From positions 1 to 64,000 of the forward strand of contig CAZAIB010000003.1 in NCBI GenBank assembly GCA_964485095.1: a stretch of 64,000 bases of DNA, read 5' to 3'. The DNA comes from CAYNWT01 sp964485095. GTDB lineage: Bacteria > Planctomycetota > Planctomycetia > Planctomycetales > Planctomycetaceae. Position 1 is the stretch's first letter. Each line of letters begins with the position of its first letter. The position numbers and the translations under genes were made by a program. Under the pieces are notes generated by a model that was not told where the DNA came from, ran no database searches, and worked only from the letters and a program-made list of their open reading frames with translations. Below are positions 1 through 8,269 of this stretch, in pieces.

Positions 1-97
1 TGTTACCCATGTCTCCGGTCCGAACAGTAAAATCGGTGGCGAAGGGTAAAGTCAGCCCCATAGGGGTGATGGCTTGGTGTGGTAGCGCGTGATCGAC

Positions 98-133
98 CCG
101 AGGGCTTACGCCCTTCGGCTCACTGGGTGAGCC
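98..133. repeat. Two adjacent small hairpins downstream of yidD
   Basis: Positions 98-118 form a near-palindrome around the core GGGCTTACGCCC, and 117-133 is a perfect 7-bp inverted repeat (GGCTCAC/GTGAGCC, 3-nt loop). The pair lies just beyond the 3' end of the minus-strand yidD gene, so it could serve as a transcription end or be part of a dispersed hairpin family; the GGGCTTAC-GCCC core also occurs in the arms of the repeats at 4808-4970 and 31929-32096. There is no T-run. Nothing coding is recognised in the rest of 1-153. Confidence 0.5.
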
Positions 134-153
134 TTCGCATTTAACTTGCCTGG

Positions 154-420
154 TTACTCCACCGGATCGTAGCCGCCTTTGTTAAACGGATGGCATCGAC
201 AAATCCGACAGAGACCTTTCCACGAACCAACAACAGCGCCGCGCTTCCTGACAGATTCGATGAAGTACTGGCTGCAGGTTGGACTGAACCGGCAGTTGCG
301 GCCCAGCCAGGGGCTGATCATCAATTGATAGCCGCGGACACACGCGATCAGGCAGCGCGATGGGATGTTACGCAGGAAGTTCACGGGTTCAGTTTGCGGT
401 CTGAACACATCGCGGATCAA
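154..420 (-). CDS. yidD: YidD family membrane protein insertion efficiency factor
   Basis: An 88-residue protein with the YidD (PF01809) signature: an N-terminal hydrophobic/amphipathic stretch ending in YQLMISPWLGRNCRFSPTCS, then CRCHPFNKGGYDPV near the C-terminus. YidD proteins sit at the inner face of the membrane and assist YidC-dependent insertion of membrane proteins. Length is normal for the family. The open frame starts at TTG 420, which overlaps the stop of the upstream SUI1 gene (TTGA), pointing to translational coupling; an in-frame GTG four codons in is an alternative start. The usual rpmH-rnpA-yidC context is absent here. Confidence 0.93.
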   Translation of the reverse strand: MIRDVFRPQTEPVNFLRNIPSRCLIACVRGYQLMISPWLGRNCRFSPTCSQYFIESVRKRGAVVGSWKGLCRICRCHPFNKGGYDPVE

Positions 421-767
421 CCCTTAACGCGATAACCGAGCGAACTCAGTTCCCTGCGAACGCGTTCCAGGTGATCGCCCTGGATTTCCAGGTTGCCGTC
501 CTTCAGAGTCCCGCCGGCTCCGCAAGCGGTTTTCAGTTTGGTGAGCATTTCCTGCAATGCATCGCCTTCGTCCAGCAGGCCGGCGACGACGGTGACAACC
601 TTGCCCTTTTTTCGCTTCTCTTTGGACAGCCGCGCGGTTTGCTTGTCTGTGGGCGTGCGTGGTTCTGGTTCGGGTTCAATTGGCGGGCACTGACATTCGG
701 TTTCCGGTTTCTCGCAGCGCTCACAGTGAGGCGGGCGGTCGAATTGAGTGCCTTCGAACAATCGCAT
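417..767 (-). CDS. SUI1/YciH-type translation initiation factor
   Basis: A 116-residue protein read from ATG 767. The C-terminal half (about residues 50-116) has the eIF1/SUI1 pattern: KGKVVTVVAGL, then a K-x-K-TACGAGGT segment and DGNLEIQGDH, ending in a short helix. The N-terminus carries a CxxC-x5-CxC cluster (HCERCEKPETECQC) that looks like a small metal-binding knuckle, followed by an acidic proline-rich linker. Bacterial YciH is related to eIF1 and affects start-codon fidelity; its role here is inferred. The frame stays open further upstream through the tRNA gene, but that extension is not coding. It is coupled to yidD downstream. Confidence 0.9.
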   Translation of the reverse strand: MRLFEGTQFDRPPHCERCEKPETECQCPPIEPEPEPRTPTDKQTARLSKEKRKKGKVVTVVAGLLDEGDALQEMLTKLKTACGAGGTLKDGNLEIQGDHLERVRRELSSLGYRVKG

Positions 768-830
768 GTGGGAACCTGTGCAAATGAAAACAGGGTTCGC
801 GACAGATGTCACAAACCCTGCTTTGATAGT

Positions 831-913
831 GCCCAAGAGAGGATTCGAACCTCCACGTCCCGAAGGACACTGGCTCCTGAAGCCAGCGCGTCTGCCAATT
901 CCGCCACTTGGGC
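831..913 (-). tRNA. tRNA-Leu (anticodon CAG)
   Basis: The reverse complement folds as an 83-nt class II tRNA. The acceptor stem GCCCAAG pairs with CTTGGGC, the anticodon arm is CTGGC-TTCAGGA-GCCAG with anticodon CAG, there is a variable arm with a small GTCC/GGAC stem, and the T-arm contains GGTTCGAATCC. No CCA is encoded. It lies 63 bp upstream of the SUI1-like gene on the same strand and explains the spurious open frames across this stretch. Confidence 0.97.
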
Positions 914-1118
914 TGAACACATCACCGACCGTTGGTCAGTCGTGAGAAGATACGCGTTTCTTTGCCTCTGGGCAAGCGGTGAGATTCGGAATTCAAACGG
1001 CTGGACGACTTCGATTCCGTCTGGTCTCGCGATCGTTACGAGTGACACAATTTCCGGTCCACTTAAGCCGGTTCGTCACGGGACAGTGGTTCCATGAGCG
1101 CCGATAACCTGAGACCGC

Positions 1119-2018
1119 TCATTGATTCTTCAGCCCGGAGCGCTGCTTGTTGAACTCGCGGTTCAGCTTTTTCAGTCCCTCAAGGTTCTCACGCAAAGAC
1201 TGTTCGGCATCCATCTTTGGTCGGTGATCCAGAATACCGATCGGACCTTTGTATCCGCTGGTGCGAATGACCTTCAGCAATCGTTGGTCATGCTGCCCTT
1301 TGCCGACGGACACAATCTTCGGCTCAGCGTTATCGTTCATGCCATTGATGTTCAGGCACAACAGGTACGGCTGCATTTGCTTTAGCACGTTGGCGAAATC
1401 GTTGATGCGATCGTGAGCGTGGTGCAGGTTGTACACGATGCCAACATCATCACCGCCACCGTTCTCACGCAACCATTTGCAGACCGCGATCAGGTTCTCC
1501 GGCTGACCGCTCCAACCGCCGTGGTTGTAGAGCCCCAACTTGCTGCCGATGCCTTTGACCTTCTTAAGCGTCGGCATGAGTTCACGACCGGCTGCCGCGA
1601 CTTTTTCCTCCTGTGAGTCGGCCTTCGGAGTGGACATCATCCGCCAAATTTGTGGATGCAGCTTGTACTTCTTGAATAGCTCGAACGCCGCATCATGTTC
1701 GGCCCAGAACGCGAAGTATTCCAGGCCGTTCTTTTTGTACTCCAGAATTTCCTGTTCGAAGCTGGCGACGTGTTCCTGCCGCCAATCGTAAGCGACCTTG
1801 CGAATGCCCAGCTTCTTCAGCATGGTCGCTCGTTCTGCGGGACCGCGTTTCTTTGCGTCAAACGGGACAATGCACCACGCGACCAGGTTGTCTTTTGCGA
1901 AGACGTCCTGAGTCTTGCGGCCTTTCGGCACTTTCGCATTCGGAAGTGCGCCGGACTGTTCCTGCGCGAACGCGGCGGACGAAGTACAAATCAATGCGAT
2001 TGCGAAGAGGCGTTTCAT
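1119..2018 (-). CDS. Secreted TIM-barrel protein, sugar phosphate isomerase/epimerase-like
   Basis: A 299-residue protein starting at ATG 2018 with a signal peptide (MKRLFAIALICTSSAAFAQ, likely cut after AFA). The mature part resembles xylose-isomerase-like TIM barrels (AP_endonuc_2 family): alternating strands and helices with YNHGGWSGQPENL, GIVYNLHHAHD and a closing GPIGILDHRP. The NLHHAH and NHGG segments probably lie in the active site. Many planctomycetes export such proteins, apparently for carbohydrate processing in the periplasm; the substrate here is unknown. The frame is open for 25 codons upstream, but the signal peptide fixes the start. It follows the flavoprotein gene by 50 bp on the same strand. 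Confidence 0.82.
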   Translation of the reverse strand: MKRLFAIALICTSSAAFAQEQSGALPNAKVPKGRKTQDVFAKDNLVAWCIVPFDAKKRGPAERATMLKKLGIRKVAYDWRQEHVASFEQEILEYKKNGLEYFAFWAEHDAAFELFKKYKLHPQIWRMMSTPKADSQEEKVAAAGRELMPTLKKVKGIGSKLGLYNHGGWSGQPENLIAVCKWLRENGGGDDVGIVYNLHHAHDRINDFANVLKQMQPYLLCLNINGMNDNAEPKIVSVGKGQHDQRLLKVIRTSGYKGPIGILDHRPKMDAEQSLRENLEGLKKLNREFNKQRSGLKNQ

Positions 2019-2068
2019 GGGTCGTCCTATTGGGTTTAACAGGATCAGTGTACCGGCTGGTCGGGTTC

Positions 2069-3367
2069 TCAAACATGCTGCCCGGCCAGCCAACCGGTGC
2101 TGAACGCGGCCTGGAAGTTGAAGCCGCCGATGGGGCCGTCGATGTCCAGAATCTCACCGGCGAAGAAAAGCCCAGGCACGCTTTTGCTTTGCATGTTGCG
2201 GCTGTCGACTTCTTTCAGGTTCACGCCGCCGGCTGTGACTTCGGCTTTCTTGTAACCCTGTGTTCCGTTGAGCGGGAAGTCGGTTTGTTTGACGACGTCG
2301 ACCAGGCGCTGGACCTGCTTCTTTGAGAGTTCTCCGTTGTTTTGCGATTGGGGAATGTCGGCATGATTCAACAACGCCTCGACCAGGCGGCGCGGGAAGA
2401 ACGGTGATAGCAGTTGCCCGACGACTTGCTTACCGGTTCGCTGTTTCTGCTGGTTGAATCGGTCTGTCAGTTGATCGGGCGTGAGTGTCGGCAGGAAGTC
2501 GCACCGCATCACCAGCTTTTCGTTGACCGGGTTGTCCAAACCGAACCGCGTCACCGCGCGGCTGATGTTCATGGCTGTCGGGCCAGAGAATCCAAAGTGC
2601 GTAAACAACAGCGGCCCGCGCCGGGTGTCCAGTCGTTTTGGCTTGCCTTTGACGGCCTGCGATTCCGGGAAGACCGACAGTTCGCAATCTTCGATCGTGA
2701 TGCCCTTGAGTTCGTGAACCCATTCGCGGTCGCAGACAACCGGAGCCAACGCCGGAACCGTCTTCACGATGGAATGCCCAAACGATTCCGCCCACGCGTA
2801 TCCGTCACCCGTGGTTCCGCAGCCGGGGTATGACTTGCCGCCGGTTGTGATGATCAGGTTCTTAGCTTCGAACTGTTGTTGTTCTGTCTGAACCATGAAC
2901 CCGGCCGGTTCATCGGCGCTCTCACTAGAGTCACGCCGCAGGATATTTATCACCGCGTGTTCGGTCAGTATTTTCGCTCCGGCGTCCGTCGCCAGTGTCA
3001 CCAATGCATCGCGAACATCGATGGCTTTGTTCGAAACCGGAAATATCTTGCCCGTGTCTTCGACCTTGGTTTCCACGCCCAGCGATTCGATTTTCCGGAT
3101 CACTTCTTCCGGCGAAAGCGCCGCCAAAGCTGATCGCAGAAACTTGCCTTGCCGTCGTCCGAACGCATCGGCGATGCCGCGAGCGTCGCAGTTGTGGGTG
3201 ATGTTGCAGCGTGTTCCGCCCGACATCAAAATCTTGACGCCGATCTTCGTGTTCTTTTCGAGAACCAAAGCACGCCGCCCGCGAACTCCCGCGCTGGCCG
3301 CCGCCATCAGCCCCGCCGCGCCGGCTCCGACGACGATCACATCCCATTTGTCGTCTGTTGAATTCAA
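2069..3367 (-). CDS. HI0933/YhiN-family FAD-dependent oxidoreductase
   Basis: A 432-residue flavoprotein. The dinucleotide-binding motif GAGAAG lies at residues 14-19, followed by the family hallmark MSGGTRCNITHN near residue 50. A second FAD-contact region (GLFFAGEILDIDGPIGGFN) sits near the C-terminus and ends in a short helix. Length and motif order fit the HI0933-like family (PF03486), whose members are soluble flavoproteins of poorly known function. The downstream gene on the same strand is 50 bp away, so the two may be co-transcribed. Confidence 0.92.
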   Translation of the reverse strand: MNSTDDKWDVIVVGAGAAGLMAAASAGVRGRRALVLEKNTKIGVKILMSGGTRCNITHNCDARGIADAFGRRQGKFLRSALAALSPEEVIRKIESLGVETKVEDTGKIFPVSNKAIDVRDALVTLATDAGAKILTEHAVINILRRDSSESADEPAGFMVQTEQQQFEAKNLIITTGGKSYPGCGTTGDGYAWAESFGHSIVKTVPALAPVVCDREWVHELKGITIEDCELSVFPESQAVKGKPKRLDTRRGPLLFTHFGFSGPTAMNISRAVTRFGLDNPVNEKLVMRCDFLPTLTPDQLTDRFNQQKQRTGKQVVGQLLSPFFPRRLVEALLNHADIPQSQNNGELSKKQVQRLVDVVKQTDFPLNGTQGYKKAEVTAGGVNLKEVDSRNMQSKSVPGLFFAGEILDIDGPIGGFNFQAAFSTGWLAGQHV

Positions 3368-3431
3368 AGGCCTGGTTTCTTCCGGCGTCGGTTTGGATCT
3401 GTCGGCACCAATTGTAGTGCGTACGACCGCG

Positions 3432-3469
3432 CAAAAAGAAAGCTCGGTTCGTTGTGTTGAACCGAGCTT
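3432..3469 (-). terminator. Rho-independent terminator of the thioredoxin-like gene
   Basis: On the minus strand an 11-bp perfect stem (GAAGCTCGGTT paired with AACCGAGCTTT-type sequence, arms at 3440-3450 and 3459-3469) with an 8-nt loop is followed by TTTCTTTTTGC. It lies 25 bp beyond the stop of the gene at 3495-4667, in the orientation expected to end that transcript. Confidence 0.9.
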
Positions 3470-3494
3470 CCTGTGGCAGCTAAATATTAACTGA

Positions 3495-4667
3495 CTACTT
3501 TGCGTCCAGGTCGGCTGGAGTATCCTCGGCCAGCAACTCAGACACGACTCCGTCCAGGTAGGCGTAATCGTGCAGTCCGACGGCCTTCAGACGAACCTTG
3601 CCAGCTTTGTCGATGAACATGGTCGTCGGGAAGCCACCGAAGTCCGGGACCTGCGATCGCGTTTCTTCGTCACCCAGGATGCACGGGTAGTTAATGCCGG
3701 CTTTCTTGACGTAGTTAACGACCCGCTGGATGTTGTCTTCGTCACTCTTGCCTTGTTCGTAGTTAAGACCCAACACTTGGAGACCCTGATCTCCATACTT
3801 GTCCTGCAATTTGATGAACGAAGGGATTTCTTCCTGGCATGGAGGACACCATGTGCCCCAGATGTCAACGATGACGACCTTGCCCTTATACGAAGCCAGG
3901 TTCTGTTCGTTGCCATCAATGTCAGCTAGAGCGAACTCAAATGGGAATGATTCTCCGTTGGCGAGTTCCTCTTTGGCGTGTTCCCTGGCCTTCTCAAGAG
4001 CAGCAATTTCTCTTTCCTTGAGCCGTTCTTCGAAGCCGGCAACGGCTCGAACAGTTTCAAGATCTGGATTGCTTCGAAGCTGGTCGAAGTCTGCGAAACC
4101 GGCAACGAGAGCTTCTTCCAAACTCTTAGAGGCACCATCGAAATCGCCGTCCACCGCCAGAGCGCAAGCTTCGTTGTAGAACACCTGGCCAACAAACGTT
4201 GGCGGCAGTTCCTGGGTGGTGCTCTTCATGGCTTTACGAAGTGCAGTGGCAGATTGCTTGTAGAACGCGTTACCAGCTTTCGCGTCTGATCGGCTGATCT
4301 CCATACCGATTTGTTGTGAAATGCCGGCCATGTTCAGGAGCCCCATCTCGGCTCCAGTCTTAGCCTGTTCGAGAACCTGTTTGTAAGCCTGGTCTGCCCC
4401 CGGTGGCATGCCGTCTGGCAAGGCAAGGTAGCCATCGGCCATCCCGTCGTCGGTGGCAGCGGCAGCGGTGTCGCCTTCATGGTCATGATCGGCGTGATCG
4501 TGGGCATCGGAGTCAGCAGGTTCACCAAGGACGTCCCCGGCATCGGCGCCACTGGCGTCCGCGGCCTGGTCGGTGTTGGCAACTGGTTCCGTAGCGGTAT
4601 CGGTACAGCCGACAAAGAACAGGAGCGCCAACGCAGTTGCACTGGTGCTCCACTTTGAAAGTGACAT
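3495..4667 (-). CDS. TlpA/ResA-like thioredoxin-fold lipoprotein
   Basis: A 390-residue predicted lipoprotein: the signal peptide ends in the lipobox FVGC (Cys21). Residues 35-75 are acidic and include a His/Asp cluster (HDHADHDHEG) that could bind metal. Residues 90-235 are helical, TPR-like, and the C-terminal 150 residues form an AhpC/TSA-Redoxin thioredoxin domain with the catalytic WCPPC at 273-277 and a cis-proline segment (GGFPTTMFID). Such envelope-anchored proteins reduce or shuffle disulfides, often in cytochrome c maturation or as extracytoplasmic reductases. It stands alone between a terminator and a repeat-containing upstream region. Confidence 0.9.
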   Translation of the reverse strand: MSLSKWSTSATALALLFFVGCTDTATEPVANTDQAADASGADAGDVLGEPADSDAHDHADHDHEGDTAAAATDDGMADGYLALPDGMPPGADQAYKQVLEQAKTGAEMGLLNMAGISQQIGMEISRSDAKAGNAFYKQSATALRKAMKSTTQELPPTFVGQVFYNEACALAVDGDFDGASKSLEEALVAGFADFDQLRSNPDLETVRAVAGFEERLKEREIAALEKAREHAKEELANGESFPFEFALADIDGNEQNLASYKGKVVIVDIWGTWCPPCQEEIPSFIKLQDKYGDQGLQVLGLNYEQGKSDEDNIQRVVNYVKKAGINYPCILGDEETRSQVPDFGGFPTTMFIDKAGKVRLKAVGLHDYAYLDGVVSELLAEDTPADLDAK

Positions 4668-4807
4668 TGAGCAGATCCTTTTTGGATAATGAGGGAGCTC
4701 GAAGGATAGCGGACGCCTGGACCCCTGACACTGGCAAAAACCGCGAGCGTAAGATCCTTAACCCACCCTGCCGCGATTTTTCGGCGCACCTGCAGTCAAC
4801 GACACAT

Positions 4808-4970
4808 CAGTCACCTCCCCGCTTGCGGGAGAGGTCGCGGTCTCAGCCGCGGGAGAGGGCGGGTTTTGAGTTTTGAGTGTGTTTCGTGTGTTCTGTTTGT
4901 TTGTGGGTGCGCTGCCCCCTCTCCCGGGCTTACAGCCCGACCTCTCCCCCAAAAAGGGGCGAGGTGACTG
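4808..4970. repeat. MITE-like inverted-arm repeat, copy 1
   Basis: The element begins CAGTCACCTC and ends with its exact complement GAGGTGACTG. The left arm (about 4808-4859) and the reverse complement of the right arm (about 4914-4970) align over about 50 bp, sharing CAGTCACCTC, GGGAGAGGTCG, AGCC and GGGAGAGGG blocks. The 55-bp centre is unrelated to that of the second copy at 31929-32096, while both arms are conserved. It occupies most of the 428-bp gap between the thioredoxin-like gene and the dehydratase gene; no gene is seen in that gap. The RNA would fold into a long branched hairpin. Confidence 0.85.
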
Positions 4971-5095
4971 GGATGACGTGCTCCCGATGAACCCAACTGA
5001 TCAGTCACTTCACTCCATCACCAGATAGCGGTTCGTACCCACTTCGGCCAGGATACAAAACTCCGTTCAACACTCTGTCATCACAAGCTCGACCA

Positions 5096-6874
5096 ATGGC
5101 AACGAATTCCGGAAAACGGCTTCGCAGCGAAGCGTGGTTCAACACGCCGTCGGATCCCAGCAATACGGCCATCTATGTTGAACGCTTTCTCAACTACGGA
5201 CTAACGCTTCCCGAGATGCAGTCGGGCAAACCGGTGATCGGGATCGCTCAGACTGGCAGTGACATCTCGCCCTGCAACCGTGTTCACCTGCAAACGGTCG
5301 AACGCGCACGTGATGGAGTCATCGCGGCGGGCGGACTGCCGTTTGTGTTTCCGATGCATCCGATTCAGGAAAGCTGCCGCCGCCCAACCGCCGCGCTTGA
5401 TCGGAACCTGGCGTACCTTGGCCTGGTTGAGATCATGCATGGCTACCCGTTTGACGGCGTCATCCTGACCACGGGCTGCGACAAGACAACGCCGGCCGCA
5501 ATCATGGCCGCGGCGACTGTCAACCTGCCGTCGATCGTGTTGTCCGGCGGACCGATGTTGGACGGGTGGTTCGAAGGAACGCTGGCCGGTTCGGGCATGA
5601 TGCTGTGGCACGCTCGCCAACTGCTGGCGACGGGCGAGATTGACTACGACAAATTCATGGACATGATCGCGTCCACGACCATGAGCCCCGGTCACTGCAA
5701 CACCATGGGCACCGCTCTCACCATGAACTGCCTGGCCGAAGGGCTGGGAATGTCACTGCCCGGCAGCGCGTCGGTTCCGGCTGCTTACCGACAGCGCTTG
5801 CAGGTCGCCTACGAAACGGGCCAACGCGCGGTTGAGATGGTTTTGGAAGAACTCACACCGGACAAGGTGCTCACGCGGAAAGCCATCGAGAACGCCATCG
5901 TCCTGAACAGCGCCATCGGCGGTTCCACAAACGCGCCGGTTCATATTACTGCGATCGCCAGACACGCGGGTGTCGAAATCTCCGTTGAAGACTGGCAGGA
6001 ACACGGTTACGACGTGCCGCTGTTGGTGAACTGCCAACCGGCCGGCGAATTCCTCGGCGAAGGTTTTCATCGAGCGGGTGGGGTACCGGCGGTCGTTACG
6101 GAACTGTTGGCCGCCAATCGCATGCACGCAGATGCCATGACCGTGACCGGCAAAACGATCGGTGAGAACAACGTCGGCCGAACCACAACAAACCGCGAGG
6201 TCATTCGATCCTGTTCTGAACCGCTTATGGAACAGGCTGGTTTCCTGGTCGTATCCGGCAACCTGTTTGAAGCGGCCATGATGAAGACATGCGTCATTAG
6301 CGACGCGTTCCGAACTCGCTATCTTTCTGAACCAGGCAATGAAGACTGCTTCGAAGCGCGTGTGGTCGTGTTTGACGGACCAGAAGATTATCACGCTCGG
6401 ATTGACGATCCGGAACTGGCGATTGACGACTCGTGCCTGCTAACGATCCGCGGTTGTGGGCCAATCGGTTATCCCGGCAGCGGCGAAGTGGTCAACATGC
6501 AGCCGCCGGCGGCTCTCATCGAACAAGGCATCCGCGAACTTCCCACGATGGGCGACGGTCGGCAAAGCGGAACCTCAGCCAGCCCATCTTTATTGAACGC
6601 GTCGCCGGAATCCGCGGTCGGCGGCAACATGGCTCTGCTGGAAACGGGCGACCGTGTGCGAATTGATCTCAAGAACCGTACCGTCAATCTATTGATCACC
6701 GACGAAGAACTGCAGCAACGCAGAACCGACTATGTGGCTCCCGAACTAGCAAACGCGACTCCCTGGCAGCAGCTTTACCGGGAAAGCGTCGGGCAACTCG
6801 CAACCGGAGCCTGCATGGATTTCGCGACCGCCTACCACAACGTCCGCGACGACTTACCCCGCCACAGCCACTAG
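5096..6874 (+). CDS. IlvD/Edd-family dehydratase (sugar-acid dehydratase-like)
   Basis: A 592-residue protein of the dihydroxy-acid/6-phosphogluconate dehydratase family. The cysteines expected to bind the Fe-S cluster are visible: Cys60 (SDISPCNRVH), Cys128 (TTGCDKTTPA) and Cys201 (MSPGHCNTMGTA). Downstream, NSAIGGSTNAPVH and a C-terminal GCGPIGYPGSGEV / GRQSGTSASP substrate region complete the pattern. IlvD itself is usually near 560 residues; the length and details here fit the branch acting on aldonic acids (L-arabonate/D-xylonate type), but the substrate cannot be fixed from sequence alone. It is transcribed alone; the stop codon is directly followed by a repeat hairpin at 6875. Confidence 0.9.
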   Translation: MATNSGKRLRSEAWFNTPSDPSNTAIYVERFLNYGLTLPEMQSGKPVIGIAQTGSDISPCNRVHLQTVERARDGVIAAGGLPFVFPMHPIQESCRRPTAALDRNLAYLGLVEIMHGYPFDGVILTTGCDKTTPAAIMAAATVNLPSIVLSGGPMLDGWFEGTLAGSGMMLWHARQLLATGEIDYDKFMDMIASTTMSPGHCNTMGTALTMNCLAEGLGMSLPGSASVPAAYRQRLQVAYETGQRAVEMVLEELTPDKVLTRKAIENAIVLNSAIGGSTNAPVHITAIARHAGVEISVEDWQEHGYDVPLLVNCQPAGEFLGEGFHRAGGVPAVVTELLAANRMHADAMTVTGKTIGENNVGRTTTNREVIRSCSEPLMEQAGFLVVSGNLFEAAMMKTCVISDAFRTRYLSEPGNEDCFEARVVVFDGPEDYHARIDDPELAIDDSCLLTIRGCGPIGYPGSGEVVNMQPPAALIEQGIRELPTMGDGRQSGTSASPSLLNASPESAVGGNMALLETGDRVRIDLKNRTVNLLITDEELQQRRTDYVAPELANATPWQQLYRESVGQLATGACMDFATAYHNVRDDLPRHSH

Positions 6875-6946
6875 GCAACTTCCAGTTGCATCGGGGTTCC
6901 GGTGGGGGCATTGGGATGGTGTTGTTCGGATCGCCGCGGCCGGTTG
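6875..6946 (+). repeat. Stop-codon-abutting repeat, copy A
   Basis: Starts with GCAACTTCCAGTTGC (6875-6889), a 5-bp mini-hairpin placed immediately after the TAG of the dehydratase gene. It continues with ATCGG, a TTGGGATGGTGTTGTT core and a TCGCCGCGG tail. The same order is found at 7950, 18449 and, on the minus strand, at 35693. Confidence 0.85.
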
Positions 6947-6980
6947 GTGACTTTTCGTTGCATTGGTGATGGAGCGTTCG

Positions 6981-7077
6981 AGAAGCCCGGCATCTCACTG
7001 GTTTTTCCATGTGGCTTTTACGTTGGACCGATCTTGAGTTCCCTAGTTGTGTGAGAACCAATGAGATGCCGGGCTTC
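6981..7077. repeat. Long imperfect inverted repeat
   Basis: Arms of 26 bp at 6981-7006 and 7052-7077 (AGAAGCCCGGCATCTCA...) match with three mismatches around a 45-bp spacer. It sits between repeat copy A and the HEAT lipoprotein gene. It could be a small mobile-element remnant or an RNA hairpin; no T-run follows. Confidence 0.8.
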
Positions 7078-7175
7078 TACACCCCGGTTTTGACGCGAAA
7101 GGATCGGTATTGGGGCAATTGAGGGCAATCAATACAGTACCCGTCAGGAATCAACGTACGGCATGGAGGCGACCG

Positions 7176-7937
7176 ATGACACGCTCATTGTGTGTTCTGG
7201 CAGCGACAATAATTCTGACAACCGGCTGCGGTGAAAAACCGGCCACAGAAATGGTTGATGCAGCCCGGAACCAACCTGCGCCCGAGCCGATTCCGCAGCA
7301 GGACGAACCGGCTCTGCCTGCCACAACGGAAAACCCGGTGGTCGCAGTCGTTCCTGTGTCTCAGACGGCTGTCGTGGTTCCGCCAACGCCGTTTGAGAAG
7401 CTGTGCAAAGCGTACGCTTCCGGCGACGGCGATGCGTGGTCAGCCGCTGAGAAGGAACTCTTCGAACAGGGCCACGCGGCAACCCCATCACTGGTCGCAG
7501 CACTTAACGACGGCGCCGCGCACGAACGAGAACTGGCAGCCAGCATGCTGGCGCAAATCGGCAGTGTGACCCCGGAAGCTCGAACTGCTTTGAAAACAGC
7601 GCTTAAGGATGAATCGCTGTTCGTCCAGGCCAATGCAGTCGCCACGCTGTGCGCCATTGAAGACGATTCCCCGGAAGTGCTGGCAGCGCTGACGAGTCTG
7701 CTTCAGCAGGAGGACAAAGACAGCCGCAGGATGGCTGTTTCTTCAGCAGGCAACCTTGGTGCGAAAGCCGCTGCGTTGGTTCCGGCTATCAAGCAGTTCA
7801 TCGAAGACGAAGACACCCAACTGCGCGACGCCGCAACAGCCGCCATCGCCAGGATCAACGGCGAAGCCCCCGCCCCTGCGGAAGAAGAAGGCAGCGTCAT
7901 TCTTCCAGCAAGCTCGTCCAAGACAATCGACGACTGA
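7176..7937 (+). CDS. HEAT-repeat lipoprotein
   Basis: A 253-residue predicted lipoprotein. The chosen ATG at 7176 has a GGAGG-like site at 7165-7170 and starts a classic signal peptide ending in LTTGC (Cys18). An upstream in-frame TTG at 7110 lacks these features. After a proline-rich linker (about residues 25-75), the rest is a run of alpha-helical HEAT/PBS-lyase-type repeats, such as LAASMLAQIGSVTPEARTAL and VQANAVATLCAIEDDSPEVL. Such repeats form protein-binding scaffolds; the partner is unknown. It is followed within 13 bp by repeat copy B. Confidence 0.82.
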   Translation: MTRSLCVLAATIILTTGCGEKPATEMVDAARNQPAPEPIPQQDEPALPATTENPVVAVVPVSQTAVVVPPTPFEKLCKAYASGDGDAWSAAEKELFEQGHAATPSLVAALNDGAAHERELAASMLAQIGSVTPEARTALKTALKDESLFVQANAVATLCAIEDDSPEVLAALTSLLQQEDKDSRRMAVSSAGNLGAKAAALVPAIKQFIEDEDTQLRDAATAAIARINGEAPAPAEEEGSVILPASSSKTIDD

Positions 7938-7949
7938 GCGAGCAAGCAA

Positions 7950-8027
7950 GCAACTTCCAGTTGCATCGGTGTGCGGCCATGACGTGGGGATGGTGTATTT
8001 GAGCGTCGCTCGCCGCGAACAGGTTCC
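7950..8027 (+). repeat. Stop-codon-proximal repeat, copy B
   Basis: GCAACTTCCAGTTGC (7950-7964) starts 12 bp after the TGA of the HEAT lipoprotein gene. It is followed by ATCGGTGTGCGGC, a GGGGATGGTG core and TCGCCGCGAACAGGTTCC, matching copy C at 18449 almost block by block. Confidence 0.85.
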
Positions 8028-8048
8028 AAGCTCCGGCCGGTTTGCTTT

Positions 8049-8148
8049 GTTTAACCCGTGGCCAAAGGCCAGGCCGTGGGCAGGTTCAGCCCTAGTCTTC
8101 GTAGGGGTTCAGTCTTTGGGCAGCCTGGTCTTCGACCACGGGTTAAAC
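8049..8148. repeat. Long imperfect inverted repeat upstream of the sigma factor gene
   Basis: Arms of 26 bp (8049-8074 and 8123-8148, GTTTAACCCGTGG...CCAGGC) match with three mismatches, and the 48-bp interior contains further complementary segments (CAGCCCTA / TAGGGGTT). As RNA this would be a roughly 100-nt hairpin. It lies about 120 bp before the ECF sigma gene. Between them TTGACG at 8183-8188 resembles a -35 box, but no good -10 follows. Confidence 0.8.
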
Positions 8149-8269
8149 GAGGCCTCTCGGGTTCGATCGACATTCGTGTCGATTGACGTAAACTGTTTAT
8201 TTGCAGTTATTTAGCCATTGTTCTCGAACAACGCCCAACAGGTTCTGAGATACCGCCGTACTTAAGAGC

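Noticed and set aside
1..40. End of an insertion sequence at the window edge
   Set aside because: The first 40 bases recall sequences near some transposases, but no inverted end or transposase frame can be shown here.
417..1097. Long open frames across the tRNA-Leu gene on both strands
   Set aside because: They run through the tRNA and share no motif; the SUI1 gene starts at 767 and the tRNA explains the rest.
8183..8212. Sigma-70 promoter before the ECF sigma gene
   Set aside because: TTGACG is a fair -35, but the bases at the -10 distance (GTTATT/TTATTT) match poorly.
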